NCBI RefSeq assembly: GCF_014897585.1
Contig: NZ_JABUXW010000013.1
Span: forward strand, 1 to 64,000
Direction of reading: 5' to 3'
DNA from: Brachybacterium tyrofermentans
GTDB taxonomy: Bacteria; Actinomycetota; Actinomycetes; Actinomycetales; Dermabacteraceae
DNA length: 64,000 nt
This document shows positions 59,287 through 64,000 of this stretch, piece by piece. How positions within the stretch are numbered: position 1 is the first letter of the stretch; each line of letters opens with the position of its first letter. Position numbers and translations under genes: made by a program. The notes beneath the pieces were generated by a model. It worked only from the letters and a program-made list of their open reading frames with translations, ran no database searches and was not told the origin of the DNA.

Positions 59287-59318
59287 GGTCCTGCGGTCCT
59301 GCGGTCCTGCGGTCCCGC
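59287..59318. repeat. 8-bp tandem repeat GGTCCTGC x4
   Basis: Three perfect units and GGTCCCGC, between two convergent genes. Two CGTTC-C/G-CTCAGCC-like units follow. No hairpin was found in this junction. Confidence 0.9.
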
Positions 59319-59365
59319 GTTCCCTCAGCCCCGCGTTCGCTCAGCCGCTCGTTCCCGTGGTCGGG

Positions 59366-60241
59366 TCAGAGGAGGCCGAGCCGCTGGAACGCCGTGACGA
59401 CGCCGTGCTCCGAGGGGCCGGGCACCTCGAAGCGGGCGGCCTCGCGGACCTCGTCGCGGGCGCCCTCGATCGAGATCCCGGTCCCGGCCGCACGCAGCAT
59501 GCCGAGGTCGTTCAGCCCGTCGCCGATCGCGACCGTCGCCGAGACGTCCAGGCCGACGTGCTCGGCCGTGCGGAGCAGCCCGTCGGCCTTGTCGACCGTG
59601 CGCAGATGCAGCTCCCCGGAGCTGGTGTCCTCGGTGGTGATCGAGTTGGGCAGGGCGCCGACCTCCGGGCCGATCTCCGCCGCCAGCTGCTCGACGGGCA
59701 CACGGGACTCCCATAGCGAGATCTTCGCGAAGGAGCAGGCTCCGAGATCCTCGGGGACGCGGACGGCGTCGACGATGTCGCGGGGCCCGTTCCCGATGCC
59801 GGCGCGGGAACCGGCACCGGCACCGGGGTCGGCACCGGGCCCGGCCTCGGAGCCGGAACCAGGCGCAGGAGCCTCCACCCGGGCACGGATGCGCTTCGCG
59901 GCCGACGCCGAGCACCACAGCGCGTCGGGAGCCTCGAGCGCGAAGGCCACGTCGTGGCGCAGGAGAACCTCGACAGCGCGCCGGCCCAGAGCGGCCGGGA
60001 AGCGCTCGTCGTGCAGCACCTCCTCCCCGATCCGGACGTGGCCGCCGGCGGACGAGATCACGCCGTCGAAGAGGGCGGCGACCTCGGGGGCGACGATCGA
60101 GGCGGGTCGGCCCGTGCTGAGCAGGATCAGGTGCCCGTTCGCGCGTGCCTCGGCCACCGCCTCGGCATGTTCGGCGGGGGCGACGCCGTGCTGGGCGAAG
60201 GTGCCGTCGAAATCGATGAACACGCAGCGGCGGTCGGCCAC
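59366..60241 (-). CDS. HAD hydrolase, Cof-like type
   Basis: 291 residues. Motif I CVFIDFDGTFAQHG with nucleophile Asp, LLSTGRPAS motif II, and VAIGDGLNDLGML motif IV are of the Cof/sugar-phosphatase type, with the alpha/beta cap between. A Gly/Ala/Pro insert of about 30 residues lies in the cap near residue 130 and is encoded by CCGGCA-rich repeats. Substrate is probably a phosphosugar or flavin-like phosphate. GTG 60241 has GAGGAG upstream. Confidence 0.85.
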   Translation of the reverse strand: MADRRCVFIDFDGTFAQHGVAPAEHAEAVAEARANGHLILLSTGRPASIVAPEVAALFDGVISSAGGHVRIGEEVLHDERFPAALGRRAVEVLLRHDVAFALEAPDALWCSASAAKRIRARVEAPAPGSGSEAGPGADPGAGAGSRAGIGNGPRDIVDAVRVPEDLGACSFAKISLWESRVPVEQLAAEIGPEVGALPNSITTEDTSSGELHLRTVDKADGLLRTAEHVGLDVSATVAIGDGLNDLGMLRAAGTGISIEGARDEVREAARFEVPGPSEHGVVTAFQRLGLL

Positions 60242-60301
60242 AGAGGTCTCCTCAGGAACGTCGTGATGCGGAGGGGCCAGCCTAGTCGATGCCCTGCCGG
60301 A

Positions 60302-61330
60302 TCAGAGCCGACGGTGTGCGCTGACCAGCACGGAGATGGTGACCGGGAACACGGCGGAGGCCTGGTCGCCGTGGGGCTCGTCGGGGCGTCCATCGACGCC
60401 TCCATCCAGGGCTCCGTCGAGGTCTCCATCAAGTGCTCCGTCGAGGGGCCCGCCGAGAGCCGTGGCCAGTGCTGCGGTCAGGGGTTCCTGCTCCACGTGG
60501 CGGGCGCTCGGCGTCATGGCGATCAGGTCGCGGATCCGGGCCTCGTCCACGCTCACGCGGTAGGTCAGCTCCCGCTGGGCAGTGGTGGCGAAGAACGGAT
60601 CCAGAGCGGCGTGCAGGCGCTCCTCCTTGCGCGGGTCCACGCTCACCATCTGCGGGACGATCTCGCGCAGCTCGGCGAGATGTGCGCCTGTGGGGCGGAC
60701 GACGACGAGCCGGCCCTGCGGGCGCAGCACCCGGGCGAACTCGGCGGGGTTGCGGGGGGCGAAGACGTCCAGGAGGAGGTCCGCGCTCTCATCGGCCAAG
60801 GGGAAGGGGGCGAACACGTCTCCGGTGTACACGGCGGCGCGCTGGTGGGCGCGGGCGGCGAAGCGCAGCGATCTCGCGGAGGTGTCGAAACCGAGGCCGC
60901 GGGCGGCGGGGAAGCGGTCCAGCAGCCCGGCGAGGTAGTAGCCCGGCCCGCACCCCGCGTCGAGGATCGTCGGGGCCGGGGCCGGGGCCGGGGCCGGGGC
61001 CGGGGCCGACAGGTCGGCCGGTGCAGGGTCCTCACCCAGGGCGGGCACCTCCTGCTGCGCGAGGTCGCCGATCCCGTCGAGGAGCGGCTCGTAGGTCCCG
61101 GTGCCCAGGAAGCGGTCGCGCGCGCGGGCCATCTCGTCGTCGTCGCCGCTGACCGCGCCGCCACCGCCCAGCAGCGACACGTAACCGGCGCGGGCGAGGT
61201 CGAAGGAGTGCCGGCGGGGACACTGCAGCGCGCGTCCGTCCGCGACCAGAGCACCCTCGCAGGCGGGGCAGCGCAGGACGTCGAGGAGCGAGATCAGAGC
61301 GCTCGGAGCGGCAGGAGAAGTGGTGGGCAC
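60302..61330 (-). CDS. RlmA-family 23S rRNA (guanine-N1)-methyltransferase
   Basis: 342 residues. N-terminal zinc ribbon LRCPACEGALVADGRALQCP with a downstream RRH, and RAGYVSLL, then a SAM-binding core: ILDAGCGPGYYLAGLL, GFDTSARSLRFAARA, VFAPRNPAEFARVLRPQG. This order is typical of RlmA (m1G745/748). In actinobacteria relatives include the tylosin-resistance enzyme TlrB. A Pro-Ala run precedes the SAM motif (GGGGCC repeat), and LDGA-like repeats lie near residue 310. GTG 61330 has TACCCT 6 nt upstream. Confidence 0.88.
   Translation of the reverse strand: MPTTSPAAPSALISLLDVLRCPACEGALVADGRALQCPRRHSFDLARAGYVSLLGGGGAVSGDDDEMARARDRFLGTGTYEPLLDGIGDLAQQEVPALGEDPAPADLSAPAPAPAPAPAPTILDAGCGPGYYLAGLLDRFPAARGLGFDTSARSLRFAARAHQRAAVYTGDVFAPFPLADESADLLLDVFAPRNPAEFARVLRPQGRLVVVRPTGAHLAELREIVPQMVSVDPRKEERLHAALDPFFATTAQRELTYRVSVDEARIRDLIAMTPSARHVEQEPLTAALATALGGPLDGALDGDLDGALDGGVDGRPDEPHGDQASAVFPVTISVLVSAHRRL
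60972..61007. repeat. Hexanucleotide repeat GGGGCC x6
   Basis: Six perfect units. On the minus strand they encode the alternating Ala-Pro linker before the SAM-binding motif of the RlmA-type gene. The plus strand carries six G4 runs in 36 nt, a sequence able to form G-quadruplexes. Confidence 0.97.
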
Positions 61331-61336
61331 GCCGTC

Positions 61337-61342
61337 AGGGTA
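61337..61342 (-). promoter_or_regulatory. -10 box TACCCT, leaderless start
   Basis: Six nt upstream of GTG 61330 on the minus strand; it lies in the 29-nt gap after the UvrA-like gene. Confidence 0.68.
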
Positions 61343-61359
61343 GCGGGACCTGGACCCTG

Positions 61360-63744
<2,385 letters not shown>

Positions 63745-63756
63745 CGGTCCTCCGAG

Positions 63757-63831
63757 GATCGCTGGGTCGACGTTCGCTGGGTCGAGCGTCGCTGGGTCGA
63801 GTGTCACTGGGCCCGGGTTCGCTGGGTCCAG
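63757..63831. repeat. 15-bp tandem repeat x5 in the UvrA-like gene leader
   Basis: Units begin at 63757, 63772, 63787, 63802 and 63817, sharing TCGCTGGGTC; a partial sixth follows. They lie between the presumed promoter and the start codon. In the reading frame of the gene they would spell a 5-residue LDPA-type repeat, but no good start codon precedes them. Confidence 0.9.
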
Positions 63832-63860
63832 GTTCGCTTCCGGTCCGTTCCTGCAGTCCT

Positions 63861-63871
63861 CGATACTATCG
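63861..63871. promoter_or_regulatory. Dyad CGATA-C-TATCG with possible -10 box
   Basis: Perfect 5-bp arms in the divergent UvrA/MerR region. TAGTAT on the minus strand (complement of 63863-63868) is a good -10 box for the UvrA-like gene, so this may be where the MerR regulator acts. Confidence 0.5.
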
Positions 63872-63943
63872 TTGAAAACACCGTGGAGACTTAGCGGGAC
63901 CCTGACGACCAGTGATGCCGTCGAAGCCCCAAAGGAGGAGTGC

Positions 63944-64000
63944 ATGCGCCCGATCGATCTCGCGCGAGAGCATGGGCTCTCCGCCCAGGCGGTGCGCAAC
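63944..64000 (+). CDS. MerR-family regulator, N-terminal fragment (TioE-like)
   Basis: Only the first 19 codons are in the window (MRPIDLAREHGLSAQAVRN). They match the first helix-turn-helix of MerR proteins of the TioE type, and continue beyond the right edge. AAAGGAGGA at 63931-63939 is a strong ribosome site 4 nt before ATG. Divergence from the UvrA-like gene mirrors tioE/tioU of the thiocoraline cluster, as I recall it; it probably controls that gene. Confidence 0.75.
   Translation, partial: MRPIDLAREHGLSAQAVRN

Noticed and set aside
63745..63900. Extension of the UvrA-like protein through the LDPA-type repeats
   Set aside because: GGAGG directly precedes ATG 63744 and the downstream N-terminus aligns with UvrA proteins; the frame upstream is open only because the repeat lacks stops.

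Overview
The window is 64 kb of a high-G+C actinobacterial chromosome. Markers are BldC, DUF3073, DUF3151, DUF3817, GuaB3, an SCP_3-type sterol carrier protein, a DtxR regulator and frequent GTG starts. Gene content and style suggest Micrococcales, possibly a Dermabacteraceae such as Brachybacterium; that placement is inference. No rRNA, tRNA, CRISPR array, insertion sequence or prophage was seen, so this looks like core chromosome with lineage-specific membrane genes between conserved blocks.

Layout. 1-2.5 kb: groES-groEL behind a promoter with two CIRCE operators. 2.8-5.5 kb: two PH-like or unknown membrane proteins around an RluA pseudouridine synthase. 5.6-7.3 kb: PiT phosphate permease. 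7.7-11.8 kb: guaB, a small membrane protein, a DEDDh exonuclease, guaB3. 11.9-15.9 kb: five membrane proteins of unknown function, several with low-complexity tails. 16-19.5 kb: pta-ackA. 19.7-23 kb: SURF1, DUF3817, guaA. 23-28.2 kb: acetyltransferase, MFS exporter with divergent TetR, NAT_N/GNAT_C acyltransferase-like protein. 28.3-33 kb: HerA-like ATPase, Tat-exported C39 peptidase, gpmA, HAD phosphatase, dtd. 33-38.8 kb: APH-like kinase, DUF3151, purA-SCP_3-cutC-membrane protein operon. 38.9-43.5 kb: purF-purM, DUF3073, bldC coupled to an alpha/beta hydrolase. 43.6-48.6 kb: unknown protein, LPG_synthase_TM-type protein, small membrane protein, pcrA. 48.7-52.7 kb: GNAT-VOC fusion and a large membrane/cupredoxin/NirK fusion. 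52.8-56.1 kb: two small membrane proteins and sucC-sucD. 56.2-59.2 kb: DtxR-type regulator, secreted NlpC/P60 hydrolase, unknown membrane protein. 59.4-64 kb: HAD hydrolase, RlmA-type methyltransferase, UvrA-like ATPase and the start of a divergent MerR regulator.

Six purine genes (guaB, guaB3-like, guaA, purA, purF, purM) lie within 34 kb. Central carbon and energy genes are pta-ackA, gpmA, sucCD, SURF1 and possibly nirK.

Three patterns run through the window. First, about 19 genes begin with ATG or GTG placed 6-7 nt after a TANNNT box, which indicates leaderless transcripts; genes inside operons instead have Shine-Dalgarno sites and ATGA or GTGA overlaps. Second, short tandem repeats (6-36 bp) are unusually common, and several cover the stop codon of a gene. 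Third, long, often perfect hairpins separate convergent genes. A short motif of the form LG(I/M)PW(R/K) recurs in three otherwise unrelated membrane proteins, and is the best lead to something undescribed.
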